This document shows positions 11,359 through 23,312 of a stretch of DNA of 64,000 nucleotides, piece by piece. The notes under the pieces are model-generated. The model worked only from the letters and a program-made list of their open reading frames with translations. It made no database searches and had not been told where the DNA came from. The DNA is from Populus alba (lineage: Eukaryota > Streptophyta > Magnoliopsida > Malpighiales > Salicaceae). The DNA lies in assembly GCF_005239225.2 (NCBI RefSeq), contig NC_133294.1:20039631-20103630 (forward strand), written 5' to 3'. The translations under genes were made by a program, and so were the position numbers. The first letter of the stretch is position 1, and each line of letters starts with the position of its first letter.

Positions 11359-13880
11359 AAAAAAAAAAAAAAAAAACCAGGCCTAGCATCTGACCCAATC
11401 AAGCAATGCCCTACGCACGGGCCTATATATTTTTTAAGTTTAATTGAGGTATCATCTGTTCATCTTTAAAATCCAGCCACTATGATGGCACACAAAAAAA
11501 AAACAAAAAAAAAACAAAGCCTTGGTTTTTTTTTACTAAAAAACTCATTTTCAACCTGTTTTGGCTAAAAGCATCTAGGAAACACCCTTAGAAACTTTGT
11601 GCAACAAACTCATGGCCATGAAAAACATAAAAAACCATCCTAAAACCTGAAATCCACTTGAAACAAGAAAACTTCTCGAGCTTAAATCTGATTTTTTAGA
11701 TGTTTTTGAGATAAAAAAAAAAACATTGAATATTAACTTCTCCCATTATATGGAATCATTTTACAAAAAAAAAAAGATTGTTTTAGTGGCAGGATTCCTC
11801 ACCAACAAACACTTTCTCTCTCTAAACAAGAAAATGATGTTTAATACCAAAATTGAATTTTATAAAATTCAAGAGACATGCTACCTAATAGCTAAAAAAG
11901 ATGGGGGACTCAAATGAAATTTTGACATAAATTTTCAATACGCCATTTATGTTCTCAGTTTTTTTTCACTTCAATTCTCTTTCTTTCAATGCAACCCTCC
12001 TTTGCCAAAATAAATGCAATTGAACTCTGATTTAGTCTCAAAATGGTTCAACTGTGCAAAAAAAAAAAAGTTTGATGATCAAATTGAAATTTTTAAAAAA
12101 TTACACTATTATAATCCACAATAAATATAAGCGAGGGTGAACAGGGTTTTGTGAACAGTGAAAACATCACACGTCTTAGCTTTATGTATAAAATAATAAT
12201 ATAATACACTTCTAAACAAGATATTTGAATAAAAATATTATAAAACTCAAATATTTCCCAACAAGATGTACCTAAACTTTATACATGAGAGGAAAACCAA
12301 GACATTAAAAAGAGAGAAAAAAACATTAAAAATAAAGTGAGGAAGAGTGTTAGAAAATCTAAAAAACATTGTATGAAACTCTTCCTTTACTTTATTTTTT
12401 ATATATAGTGAGTTTTGAGAGCTAAAAGGTTAAATAATCAATTCAAAATTAATTTTCACCATTATCAATCTTTAATTAGCCACCATAGTTCAAGAATTAA
12501 AATCTAAATATAACAACCATAAATATGAATTTTTTTAGTTGAAAATATCTATTCAGATTTGCATAAAATACTTTTTGAAGAGACTGCTAACATTCATGAG
12601 TTGAACTTGACAAAACAATGAGCTGGGATAAATAAATCTTCATGAACCAGACCCGAGTTCAAATCTCAGTTGGTAAAAAATAATTTTTTATGGCTAAAAA
12701 TATTATTTTACAATAAAATCAAATCCAAATCCTAGTCCAAAGCTCGAGCCAAGCCATGTTAGTCTATGTGCGTGTGAGTTTAAACCCACAATCCACTTTG
12801 TTTATGATCTCTCCCCTTTAAAATTTCGGATGCCCTTTGAATATCATCTTAACCTTTTAACTTTCCACTTTATAAACACCAAGGGAATTTTATTTATTTT
12901 CTAAACAAGATAGAAATTTTTAAAGAGTTGTAGGTTTGATTAAAACATATCTATCAAGAATTCTTTGAGATCAATTTATTATTCACCCGTAATTTATTTA
13001 AATCATGTTAATGTTCTATGTTAAAAGACATATATTGAAGATTAAATTTTAACAAACTTTTAATCCTAAAAATGAGTGGATCACATTCTTCATTCGACAT
13101 AAATATACCAATTAACTATGTTCTTTAAATAAATTTCAAATATTATTCAAATCCGTTATAAAAATATGATAATTTAATGATAGTATAAAATAAATATATT
13201 ATAATTTAATCAATAAGATTGTGTTTTGTTATTATCTTGGAACAAAACAGAAGTAAATAAAAGGTGCATATCTTACTGTAATTTTAACTTTAAAAATACA
13301 TAAATTTACTCTACAACTATTTAAAATATAAATTTATTTTATATTTTTATATTTATTTCTTCGAATCAAAGACATTGTATTTTTCTGTATCTATTTTTTA
13401 TATATATTAAAATACCATGCAAACGCAACTCAAAGGATGGTGCATGGAGATAAATTGCCTCTTTAAAAGTTGGTTCTGCATTTGGTCGAATACGAAAATA
13501 AAAATAAATTAAAAAACTTTCAAGAAAATCACAGCCACAAAATTACATTCCATCGTGAATATCTTCCTACAGATTAATAATTTTTCTTTTTTTATCGTTG
13601 TTGGATTTACAGAGAAACATCATAGGAGTGTAAACGTATAATAAACAGTCAATGATGACAGTGATGCGCACCAGTAGAGGAATATGTAGATTTACACCAA
13701 AGCGTGGTGATGTGAACAGAGTCGTTAGCTCCGGTGGGAGGTGGTGCAGAGGGGGTGTGAAAGAGAACGATAAGTTTTTAAGTGCCAGAGAGGCTGTCGG
13801 GTCATTATCGCTACTGTCGCTTTTCATTCACTTACAAATTTAAGCTAAAAAAAAAACAAAAAAAGGCTGTCGGCGCCGCC

Positions 13881-13948
13881 GTATATACAGCAGATGCTTG
13901 GGCCTTGAAACTGATTAACGTATATACAGCAGATGCTTGGGCCTTGAA
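13881..13948. repeat. Tandem duplication, 29-bp perfect copies with 39-bp period
   Basis: Two identical 29-base copies (beginning gtatatacagcagatgcttg and ending ggccttgaa) start at 13881 and 13920, separated by 10 bases. The duplicated sequence is not A/T-rich, unlike its surroundings. Confidence 0.95.
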
Positions 13949-16070
13949 TGTGCCACGTTTCGCCCTCATAACCCGCCAGCCTTGAATGCTCTAGTCTACA
14001 GTGTTAAATTTAGTCCAGCTTGGTTAGTTTATTCGAAAAATGAAACAACTGAGTTTTAAATCAACATAAAAAATATATTATATAACCAAACTTAGATTGA
14101 TTCGATCGAAGTTCTTAATAATTTATTTTATCTAGTTATAATTGACTAGATCAAATTAGTTTTTTTTTTTAAATAAAAAACACTATTTTAATAAAAATAA
14201 TTCAACTTTGTTAATTTAGTAATTTATGATGTTGATTCGATATTTAATGATTTAAATATGTTTTAAAATTAATTTATTAATTAGATTATCATAATTTCAT
14301 TTATACTGTATTTGTTTCTATGAAAAATAATTTTTTATAAATGATTTTTAAAATGTTTTTGTATTTATTTATTGTTGAAAAAGTTCGTCAATGATAAATA
14401 TTTCTGGTAAAATTAAAATTTGCTTGGTTTTTATCAAATCGTTTCTTTAATCTTGGGAAATTTTTTTTTTAAAATTAATAAAAAATTCAAAAAATATATT
14501 GTTATTCATTGATTATATCAAATTTGATAATTAATCTTTTGATTATATATTTTTTTTGGTTTTTTTACTTGTTTTCAATTTCATCAGTTAAAATTTATTT
14601 TTTATATCAAATTTGATCTTCATTCTTATGGTTATTATTTTTTTAAAGTTTTTTTATCTATCAGATTTGATCCATATTTTTTATTTTTATTTATTTTATT
14701 TAAAATAATTTATGAAAATTAAAATTTTTTTTTCAATCTCGTCCTCTTTTAACTTCATTATCCATTAGATTTAGTTTTTATTTTTTGATTGTTATTTATT
14801 TTATTTAATATAATTTATGAAATTATAATTTTTTTGTTTAATTTCATTATCTTTTAATTTTTTATATGTTAAATTTGATCTTTATTTTTTTACTAAAATT
14901 AAAAAAAAATTATTTTCTAATTTATTTTTCATGATCCAACAAATAAATGAAGCCTTCGGTCTTATTTTTCATGGTTGCAAAGTGTTTTTTGCAAAGAATT
15001 AAGATTTCTTTTTGCTTTAATTTCTTTATATTATTTTGATGAGTTAATATTAATAATAAAATTTTTAAAATAAAAAATTTATTTTAATATATTTTAAAAT
15101 AAAAAATATTTTAAATAACAACTATACCCCTATATGATAAGAAAAGATGCTATTTATGTAATGAAAAGAAAGGCGAAAACGAAAGAATGATCACTGTGCT
15201 AGTGATTAGCAACGGTGGACCACTTTCTCATATGGGCAATGTTAGGTATGCATGCTAGGTCAAGTACAATTTGGGTGGGCTTAGGCGGAAAGGTTAATTT
15301 AAAGAACACGACGAAGAAATAAGAACTTTGTAAAGTTTGGTAGGTGGAAAATTCCAAGTTCCATGTACGGTTACATTGAGGTTTAAGCTTTGATCCAATG
15401 GTATTGACCCAAGAACGAAAAAAAAAAAGGAATTGAGAAATGGATTATTATAACTTTAATATTCTCAACAATGTCAATGAGAAATTCTAGAGTGTAGTCA
15501 TTATTGTATTTTAAACATAAAAAAAAATTAATTTTCATTCTCAAACTTTTTTTTCTACTCAATTGCTCCCTTTTGAGCTGAAATTAATATTCAATTATTT
15601 TTTTCTTTTTAGAAAAGAAAGGTTTGAATTGAAATATAAATAACCAAAGTAAAAAAAAAAGGCAGTTAAAATATATAACAACTTTTAATTTCAAATAAAA
15701 ATTTCATTTTAATCTGTTTTTAATTAATATATGATTGGTCCCTTTGATCATCGAAAATCCAATTTTAATATAAAACTTCATTTCCCTCGCTCACTAATTA
15801 AAAGTCGAATTAAAATGAAAAGGTCGCGCTAAAACCCAGAGAGCCATGTAAGGCATGCGGTCACACACTTCTAAAGTTTTCTACCCTCCTATGACGACGA
15901 TTCACCTCTAAACGCTTCCTCAACAGTCAGCTGTAAAAACGTACCGTCTGTCTTCTCTTCTCTCTCTCCTTCTTTGTCTCCAAAGTCGAGTCTCCTTCTA
16001 AAGTTCCACTTTCAACTTTCATTTACCTTTCACTCTTCTTCTCTTCCTTTTATGCACCCATAAAACACTT

Positions 16071-16094
16071 CTCTCTCTCTCTCTCTCTCTCTCT
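16071..16094. promoter_or_regulatory. (CT)12 tract in the bHLH 5' leader/promoter
   Basis: A perfect (CT)12 run lies 136 bases before the start codon, inside a pyrimidine-rich region (15940-16140). Such CT tracts are common around plant transcription starts and leaders. The role here is inferred. Confidence 0.6.
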
Positions 16095-16229
16095 GCTCTA
16101 CCCGTACCCAAAAACCTTCTCGAATTTCTTGCTAATCGAAACCTCATTTTCACAGCAAAAACACTACTTTAGCTTACTTTTTGTATCGTCAAGCAGTTTA
16201 ACTCACACATACTAGCTAAAACGTAAGAG

Positions 16230-17131
16230 ATGCATCCTTTTCAAAGCTTTTACTATTTAAATCAAGATGGACATATACCAGAGCCAAGCTTAGTCAACAT
16301 GATGGACGGTACTGGGGAATCAATCCTGAGCTCAGCTTCAAAAACAGAAGCTAAAATATCAACCGAGTCATCGTGCAAGAGCCACAAAGAAACAGAAAGG
16401 AGACGCAGACAACGTATCAACGCCCACCTCTCCACCCTCCGTACTCTCCTTCCCAACCCCACCAAGGTTATATTACATACATACATATACGTGCATATAT
16501 ATATATATATGTATGTATGTATATGTATAGAATCCTCTTTCTAATACCTTAAGACCTAAATTTAAACAAGTTTGTAGTACGTTATTGTAATATGATAACA
16601 ACTACGTTAATTTCTTTCTCGTGTATATAAACGCAGACAGACAAGGCCTCGTTGCTGGCTCAAGTAGTGCATCACGTGAGAGACCTAAAAATGAAGGCAG
16701 CTGGGTCGGCAAGGCAGTATAGTAATAACTGTAGCAGCGGATTAGAGACCGAAGAGAACTGGCCGTATCCAGGAGAAGTAGACGAGGCTACGCTGAGTTG
16801 CTGTGGTCATGAAGAGAAGATGATAAAAGTGAGTGTTTGTTGTGAAGATAGACCGGGTCTGCATATGGATTTGACCCGAGCGATTAAGTCTGTGCGGGCC
16901 AGGGCGGTGCGGGCCGAGGTGATGACGGTGGCTGGCCGGACCAAGAGTGTGGTAGTGATGAGGTGGGATAATGGCAGTGGTGGAGAGGAGGATGTTGGGA
17001 TTTTGAAACGGGCTTTGAACGCTGTTGTGGAGAACCGGGCCTCGGGTTCTGGGTTCGGCCAAGTGGTCCAGGGGAATAAAAGGGCGAGAGTCTTTGGTCT
17101 GGTTAGTGGTGTTGATAGAGATAGAAATTGA
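16230..17131 (+). CDS. bHLH transcription factor with C-terminal ACT-like domain (bHLH30/32/51/106/107-type)
   Basis: Two exons, 16230-16466 and 16637-17131, join to 243 residues. The junction follows K79 in the helix-loop-helix (LLPNPTK / TDKASLL). The donor is AAG/GTTATA and the acceptor ACGCAG/ACAGAC. The basic region (residues 50-62) shows the DNA-contacting H52-E56-R60 pattern, so E-box/G-box binding is expected. HLH runs to about residue 98. Residues 140-212 (starting MIKVSVCCEDRPGLHMDL) match the ACT-like dimerisation domain of this plant subgroup. It should act as a nuclear dimeric regulator. The Arabidopsis clade includes TMO5-type and stress-related members; I cannot pick an ortholog. 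The 170-bp intron contains TA/TG microsatellite sequence. The product is rather short for the clade, with a reduced N-terminal region. Confidence 0.92.
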
Positions 17132-17480
17132 CCGTTGAATTTTCATAATCGAGTAAAAAAAATGGAAGCGGTGAGTTTGGATACAGTCAAATGTTTATAT
17201 CTTCAAAAATAAGTTATATGACTACGTATGGAGGACTCTGTTTATGCATTTGTTTTTTTCGTTTAAATTAGTCTTTTTAGCGGTGGCGGGGCTGGGGGGT
17301 GGATGACAGGACGAGGGGCCGTCCTCCTCCCTGATTTAATTTGTTTCCCCTATTCTAGAAGTATCATTTAGTATTGAACTAGGTTATCATCGCTATTGTT
17401 GTGGCGCGAATCAAAAAAAATTTAGAACATAGGAAAATAATATTTAAATTATCCAAAATTTCTTTTGATAGGTAATAAAT
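17132..17480. other. bHLH 3' UTR and downstream DNA
   Basis: Probable 3' UTR to roughly 17350. 17280-17340 is unusually G/C-rich (tggcggggctggggggtgg) and includes a small hairpin-like gaggggccgtcctcctc. It resembles hAT-type termini seen elsewhere in the window, but I found no matching end or target-site duplication. Confidence 0.35.
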
Positions 17481-17484
17481 GTGT

Positions 17485-17697
17485 GTTTGAAAATGCGGTG
17501 CAGGTCATATTTTTTTTTAATTTTAAATTTTTATTGTTTAAAATTATTTTTTTATATTTTGCAGATCGTTTTGATGTGTTGATATCAAAAATAATTTTTA
17601 AAAAATAAAAAAAAATATTATTTTAATATATTTTTAAGTAAAAAACACTTTGAACTATAATCATTACCACATTTCAAAATACATTCTAAATTTAGTA
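17485..17697. mobile_element. MITE-like insertion with terminal inverted repeats
   Basis: The left end reads 'tgtgtttgaaaatgcggtg' and the right end 'accacatttcaaaatacatt'. These are imperfect inverted complements of each other. The internal part (ttttgatgtgttgatatcaa) matches the copy at 7.2-7.4 kb. Non-coding. No target-site duplication was established. Confidence 0.6.
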
Positions 17698-17739
17698 TAA
17701 CAATTTAAATTTACAAAATTTCAACCTAATTCTTTATTT

Positions 17740-18365
17740 AACCTAAATTTTAAGTTATATCATATTAGAGTTGTCTTGATATGAACCTTATCAACTTGGT
17801 AGGTTAAAAGAAAAAAAAAATCAAAGGAAACAAAAAAGAAACATGTCAAGTTCACTCTAATCAATCCACCAAACTCGTGACCCGTGATATTGAATTTATT
17901 GGGTTAAATTGAATTTTTATTTTATTATATCATAAAAAATATGAACATCGATTCACAATTAACCTAATACTGGATGATAAAATCTAATAAAAATCCAACA
18001 TTAAAATATGAAATTGGGAAAAAAAAACCAAAATGTCAATAACAAAAAGCAAAAAAATCCTAACCGACTCTTTACTTACCCAAGGTTTTAAGTTAAATTG
18101 TGTAAGTGTTTCCTTGACATGACCTTATAGTCTGAGCAGGTCTTAATAAATAAAATTTGAAGGAAAAAAAAAAAGTAAGTTTCACCCTAATCACATCGTT
18201 AAACCCATGATCTAAGTTGTAGAATTTATCGGAATAAATTATTTTTTTAAAATTTATTATATGATATAAAAAATATGAATACTGATTTGCAATCAATCCA
18301 ATAATAAATAATAAGATTAAATAAACACTTGCTATTGAATATAAATTAAAAAAAAAATTGTTCAA
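17740..18365. repeat. Diverged tandem duplication, period about 338 bp
   Basis: Unit 1 (about 17740-18071) and unit 2 (about 18072-18365) share the same order of phrases: ttttaagtta..., ...cttgacatgaccttat, an A-homopolymer, ...accctaatcacatcgttaaa, ...atatgaatactgatttgcaa. They are clearly related but substituted and gapped. No ORF. Confidence 0.7.
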
Positions 18366-18478
18366 TTAAAAAAAATCACGGGCTTATTACAAAACAACCT
18401 AAACACACGGCCCATACTCGAGCTCATGTGTTCATGCCCTTATTTATTAATTTTCTTTTATATGAGGCGAGCGACCTG

Positions 18479-18482
<4 letters not shown>

Positions 18483-18514
<32 letters not shown>

Positions 18515-18625
18515 AAGTGATAGCAACTTATCATTTATCACACAAGAAAAAATATTGGCGGGGCTACCATTCGAACTATGATCTTCAATACGTTAACGCC
18601 GCATGTTAGCCAGGTGAGCAACAAA
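18483..18625 (-). mobile_element. Candidate tRNA-derived SINE with (TA)n tail
   Basis: Read on the minus strand, 18625 downward contains a box-A-like phrase (CACCTGGCTAACATGCGG) and, about 30 bases later, a box-B-like phrase (ATAGTTCGAATGGTAG). It ends in a (TA)14 run at 18483-18510. Order and spacing fit a Pol III tRNA-derived head with a simple-repeat tail. No target-site duplication was found, so this is a candidate only. Confidence 0.4.
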
Positions 18626-20300
18626 ACAATTATTTTAATAGATAACAAATATAATATATTAACTTGGTTTATTGTTCATATAAACAGTTAAATTAATCCC
18701 ATGCCTTTAGTTATTCTGTCATGTGGTAAGTAATATTTTCTTATAAGTAGCTGTATTTTCTTAAAACAACATAGTCCATGTCCTTAAGCTTGCAAGAAAA
18801 AATTATCCATGAAATATTTAAAGAGAAGTAAATAGTGCCTTTAAGATATGGATTTCAGTATTTTGAACTCACTAATTTGAGATATAAATGATAGACATGG
18901 GCTCATACAAGCTTAGACCCAAATCATCTTTAATAATAGGTTCGAGATAGGCTAGCATAAACCCAGTGTATTGGTGATTTGAGCTTAGGATAATTCTAGA
19001 CAACCCACCATATTGAGCCTAAAACTTATTAACTCAAATCCAAATCACTAAAGTGATGAGTTTGGGTTAGGCTTGAACGATAAATATCTTTTAAAACATG
19101 TGACACATGTGATTAGATCGGAAGCACAATGGATGAAAAAATTGAGAAGTTCGATCCTCAACAAATCAAATGTCGAAGAATAAAATCAAGAAAAAAAATC
19201 AATTATATTAAAGGATTTCAAATAAAAAATAGCAATTAAAATATGTGGGTAAAAATAAAAAAAATATAAATTAAAGGACAAGAATAATTTTTTGATTGGA
19301 AGGTTGATTGAAAAAATATTAGTAGAATGACAAAATAAAAAGTAAAAAAAATGAGAACTTGATTAAAAAAAACAAAACACCACAAACTTGGGTTGAAATA
19401 TAAAATTAAAAACCACTAAAACTTTGACAAAATAGCAAAGAAAAAAAAAACAAATTGAAAAACATTATACATGTTAAATTAGAATTGAGAATTAAATTGA
19501 AAATAAATAAAACTTTAATAAAAGCACCAAGAATAAAAGCTAAAAATCAAAAGAATAAGGACTGAAGTTGAAATATCAATAACGAAATGGACCAACCTTT
19601 ATTTTTCGACTAAAAGAGAGAAAAAAAAAGAAGAAAAAAAGGCTGACCTGTATCACCTGCCGTACATCTAATAAAATAAAAAAATAGCATTTTTGTCACT
19701 AAGAAGTGCTGCATGTCTAAATTGAGCAGGCTCCTCCAACACATTAATGCTTGCACAATACTCACCATTAAATTTTTAAAATGAAACAATATTTAATTAA
19801 TACAAAAGAACATTCATGCCCTTGATTACCTTAACAATTACCATAAAACCAACATAAAAAGACCTAAAGGCCGTTGACCCCATGGTTAAAGTTTTTTGGT
19901 ACTAAGGATATACTTGTTAATTCAGTGTATATTAACAAACAAAAAGACTTATCTATCCCTCCTTAACATGTTTATAATTTTTTTTTTGTTTTGGAGGTAA
20001 TTAAATCATTTTCCTGTATAAAAACATGTAAAAAACAACTATACCCGAACAAAGTTTTAATAACCAATGCACTACGTAAGAAACCAAAAATACTCCCAAT
20101 ACAAATGTTTATGAATTTTTTAAAAAAGAATAAAATTTTCATTTTTTTGTTGTGGTGAATAGATAAAAGTGTCTATAGTTATGGTGAAATTGCCTTCCCC
20201 TTAAGGCTTTTTTTTTTAATGCCTCGTGTGCCTTCCTTTACCTCTGAGTAATTTATTTATTTATGAATCAAAATCCAATGTTGACAAGTGAAGTCTGAGA
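18626..20300. other. A/T-rich repeat-like intergenic DNA
   Basis: No ORF of note. Text such as 'aaattgaaaataaataaaac' and 'aaggactgaagttgaaatat' (19.2-19.6 kb) is typical of degenerate dispersed repeats. Nothing else recognised. Confidence 0.4.
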
Positions 20301-22220
20301 CAAAAATAATAAGCATGCAAGTCGAGACTTGCCTAGGACAAGGGCGGGAAGCGAGATGGTCTGGCGAATCCCACAGATTCATACTCATGTAGCTTTTCTA
20401 CTAACTGATTTCCAAGTGTCTAATCTTCGCAAGTCCTCTGCTCTCAAATTACAGGCTAAAAAACTAGTTCCATTATTGCAACAATGGCTGCTTTTAGGCC
20501 TTTCTCAGTCAAAGGGGAACCCTTTCAGCTCACCCCTTTTCAGCCATCATCAATTCATTCACGGGAATTGACCTAGTTTGAAAACAGCAAGCTCTTTTCT
20601 CTCAGCCTCTACTTATATTCTGATTGTTTATGTGCTAATCTTCGATGACCAAGGATACTAGCTTGCTTGTTCTCTGACTTCTCCTTCCTCAGGAGAAACT
20701 GGGGGAGAGTTGACGATACTTTGTTGCGGTTATCACCTTCACTCAAGTAAGTTCATGCATGCACTTATTATCCAGGGTTGTAATTGATAGAAACCAAGGA
20801 TTTTTTATATATTGTTTTATGTATTATTGATTTAATGTTTTGATTATCCACTGTTTAATTAAGGGTTTACTATATTGGTTTTACCTATACCTATCAGCGT
20901 GTACCAGGAAATCTGCTGAAATTCGAATGAAATTGATCCTGTTAAGGAACATAACAATGACCAGGCCTGTTAATGAACTTGTTAGCAAAGAAACCAAGCT
21001 TCTGAAGTTTCACAGGGGGGTTTAGTAAATGTGACTTTTTTCTTTTTTTTACTTCAATTATTTGCGTTTAGATTTTGGCAGACAACTTGTCAGTTTTCAT
21101 TTACCCAAAAAGAAAAAAAGAAAAAACTTGTCAGCTTTCTCCAAATGCCAGTACAGAATCCTAATTATTTTGTTACATGTTTCACTTGTTAACTTTAACC
21201 AGGGTTTAAACCCTCTTGTCCTGCTTCACACTATCACATATCGAAACAATTCTTTTTCCATTTTTGCTTCTCTTCTACCCCACCAAACGGTAGGATTCAC
21301 CCCCCCCCTGGCTGTTGACGTCATTGATTCTCGGTGGTTATGATCACGCAAGGTCATAGATTCCCTTTTTTCTGCTTTGAAATGGATTTTTTTATGAAAC
21401 AATAATGCAAAGTTGACGGTATTCATGGCCAGAGTAATTTTATGAAATTTTCAAAAAATACCTACTACTTGAGAGTAAAGACACTTTCAGTTTACAGATA
21501 GCAGATCAGGCAAGTGTAACTTTTGCTGGTGATGCTAAAGTTAGCGATGCTTCCAGGTTCCTAGGATAAACTGGGAGTGTAACATGTGAGGCGCGTACTT
21601 CACAATCTCAATGATCACTTGTCTTCATTTTCTGGGAGAACTCAGCTCTGAGATTAAATGCTTCGAGCAGCTCTACAGGACTTGCTCAAGAACTCACAAG
21701 CTTTGAAGTACTGAATGTCCAAAACAGATGGCGGGGCGGACTTCTTTGATCAAATTAACGAAGCAGAGGTTTCTCATTTTCAAGAAGCACAGATACTTGT
21801 TAGTATCATATAGCAAGCAAAAGAGTAATATTATGGCTTTGAGAAAGTCCGTTTGCTTTTTCATCCTTCTGTCATCCTGCGCTGTTGAACAGGGGAGAAG
21901 TGGAGCTTTTCAAAACTCTTTCTGAGGCTCAATCAGCAAGGTGTTAAGCATCCTGGGATTTCAACCTGGAGAGAAGCTTTTATGGTTCGAAATGTTGCGA
22001 ATCTGTCTCCACCTCATCTTGGTTCATAGATGGTAATGGTCGAGCTTCAACCACCGTCTTCTTTTTCTTTCCTTTCTTGATTCCATCACTGTGTTGTCAA
22101 GCTTCCCACAGTCAACATCAGGCATACTAGCATCAATTTCTTATTTGAGCAACACGCAGGTACATCAAAGAAACGAAATTCAAATTCATGAGCAATTAAA
22201 TGAAGCAACTGACACAATTC
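20300..22220. other. Less A/T-rich region of unknown nature, possibly gene relic
   Basis: Composition is closer to transcribed DNA than its surroundings, but every frame is interrupted. The longest open segments are about 60-90 codons and I recognise none. It lies directly upstream of the copia remnant, so it may be a decayed gene or transposon cargo. A run of nine C occurs at 21300-21308. Confidence 0.3.
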
Positions 22221-22229
22221 AAACAAAGG

Positions 22230-23312
22230 ACAAAGCTCTCAATTTGATTATTCATTATTCATCTACACTAACAAGACTGTTCGGATTTATTCTTATTGAT
22301 GTGGATGACTTATTACTTAGGCAACTCTCCCATATTCATTCATCATGTATTGCAGCACTCTCCCATTGATTCTCCATCGAAAACCTCAGTCACCTTCACT
22401 ATTTCCTTGGTGTTGAGGTGATTTCCACACCTGAAGCATGTTTATCTCTCAACAGCAATACATTCGTGATATCCTGGTTCGTTTTAATATGAAGGGAATC
22501 AAGGAATCAGTAACACCTCTAAGTTGCTCTACTTGACTCGCTCTCATCGATGCTCTCAACAAGTTGATGCCTCTCAGTGATGTAGTTTGATTGGTAGCAT
22601 GTAATATCTTTGTCTCTCACGACTAGATGTTGCACATGCCGTGAACAGATTAACTCAATACATGTAATCTCCAAATCAAACTCTCTGGACTGCAGCGAAA
22701 CATCTTATGATTCGATACCTTAGCACACACTTAACCATGTTCTGCTTCTTTGTCGCTCACAGCCCTTGATACATTGATAACTTACTCTGATGCTAAGTGG
22801 GCAGGCAATCACGATGATTTCACCTCCATGCATATATGCTTATGTTTTTTTTCTCGTTCTTCAACAGAAGCAGAGTATCACTTTGTTGTCTCAGCCGCCG
22901 TTGAAATCATATGGCTAACCAATCTCCTCCAATAGTTACAGCTTCCCCCTTCATAGCCACCTCGTCCACTTTGTGATATCATCGGTGATTACTTACCTAT
23001 GCGTCAATCCTATTTTTCATTCAAGAATGAAACATCAGGGTCTTGATTTCCATTTTGTATGGGAAAAGGAGTTTATTGGCTCTCTCCGACTCGCACATGT
23101 CTCCACATCCAATAAGCTCACGGACGTCCTCACAAAACCACAGTCCAAAGCTCGCTTTAAAATATCGTCGGTCAAAGATTCTTCTTTTCTCTGATGGAGG
23201 CACCATCTTACGGAGGCACAATAGGCAAGAACCACTCCAGCCAACGTCCAGCTCCTCAAGGATCACTTCCCTCCACAAATCATGCCAACATGGTACACAA
23301 ATCCCCGGCTAA
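22230..23312 (+). mobile_element. Degenerate Ty1/copia retrotransposon remnant (RT to RNase H)
   Basis: Successive broken frames give copia pol landmarks in the right order. Near 22280 a 'LIDVDDLLL' segment corresponds to the RT active-site block. At about 22400-22510 there is a 'YFLGVEVI...' and 'QQYIRDILVRFNMKGI' region. At about 22620-22660 'RLDVAHAVNRLTQYM' appears. At 22790-22910 an RNase H segment reads 'YSDAKWAGNHDDFTS' and 'RSSTEAEYHFVVSAA'. At 22985-23160 'YLCVNPIFHSRMKHQGLDFH' and 'HVSTSNKLTDVLTKP' follow. Several frameshifts and stops separate these, so it cannot encode a working polyprotein. No gag, protease or integrase was recognised and no LTR was defined. It is an old fossil. 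Confidence 0.85.

Larger units (their letters stand above)
10090..15950. other. Gene-free A/T-rich intergenic DNA before the bHLH gene
   Basis: Apart from repeats listed separately, I see no gene. 12590-12690 holds a weak tRNA-box-B-like phrase (gagttcaaatctcag). 14160-14940 is very A/T-rich with a loosely repeated phrase (aaatttgatctttattttt and variants near 14517, 14611, 14767 and 14871). 15000-15125 resembles the MITE-like family. 15180-15420 is less A/T-rich and may be distal promoter. Confidence 0.35.

Noticed and set aside
12590..12690. Box-B-like 'gagttcaaatctcag', possible SINE
   Set aside because: No convincing box A at the right distance, no tail and no target-site duplication.
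17280..17340. G/C-rich 'tggcggggctgggg' resembling a hAT terminus
   Set aside because: No partner end or 8-bp duplication found.
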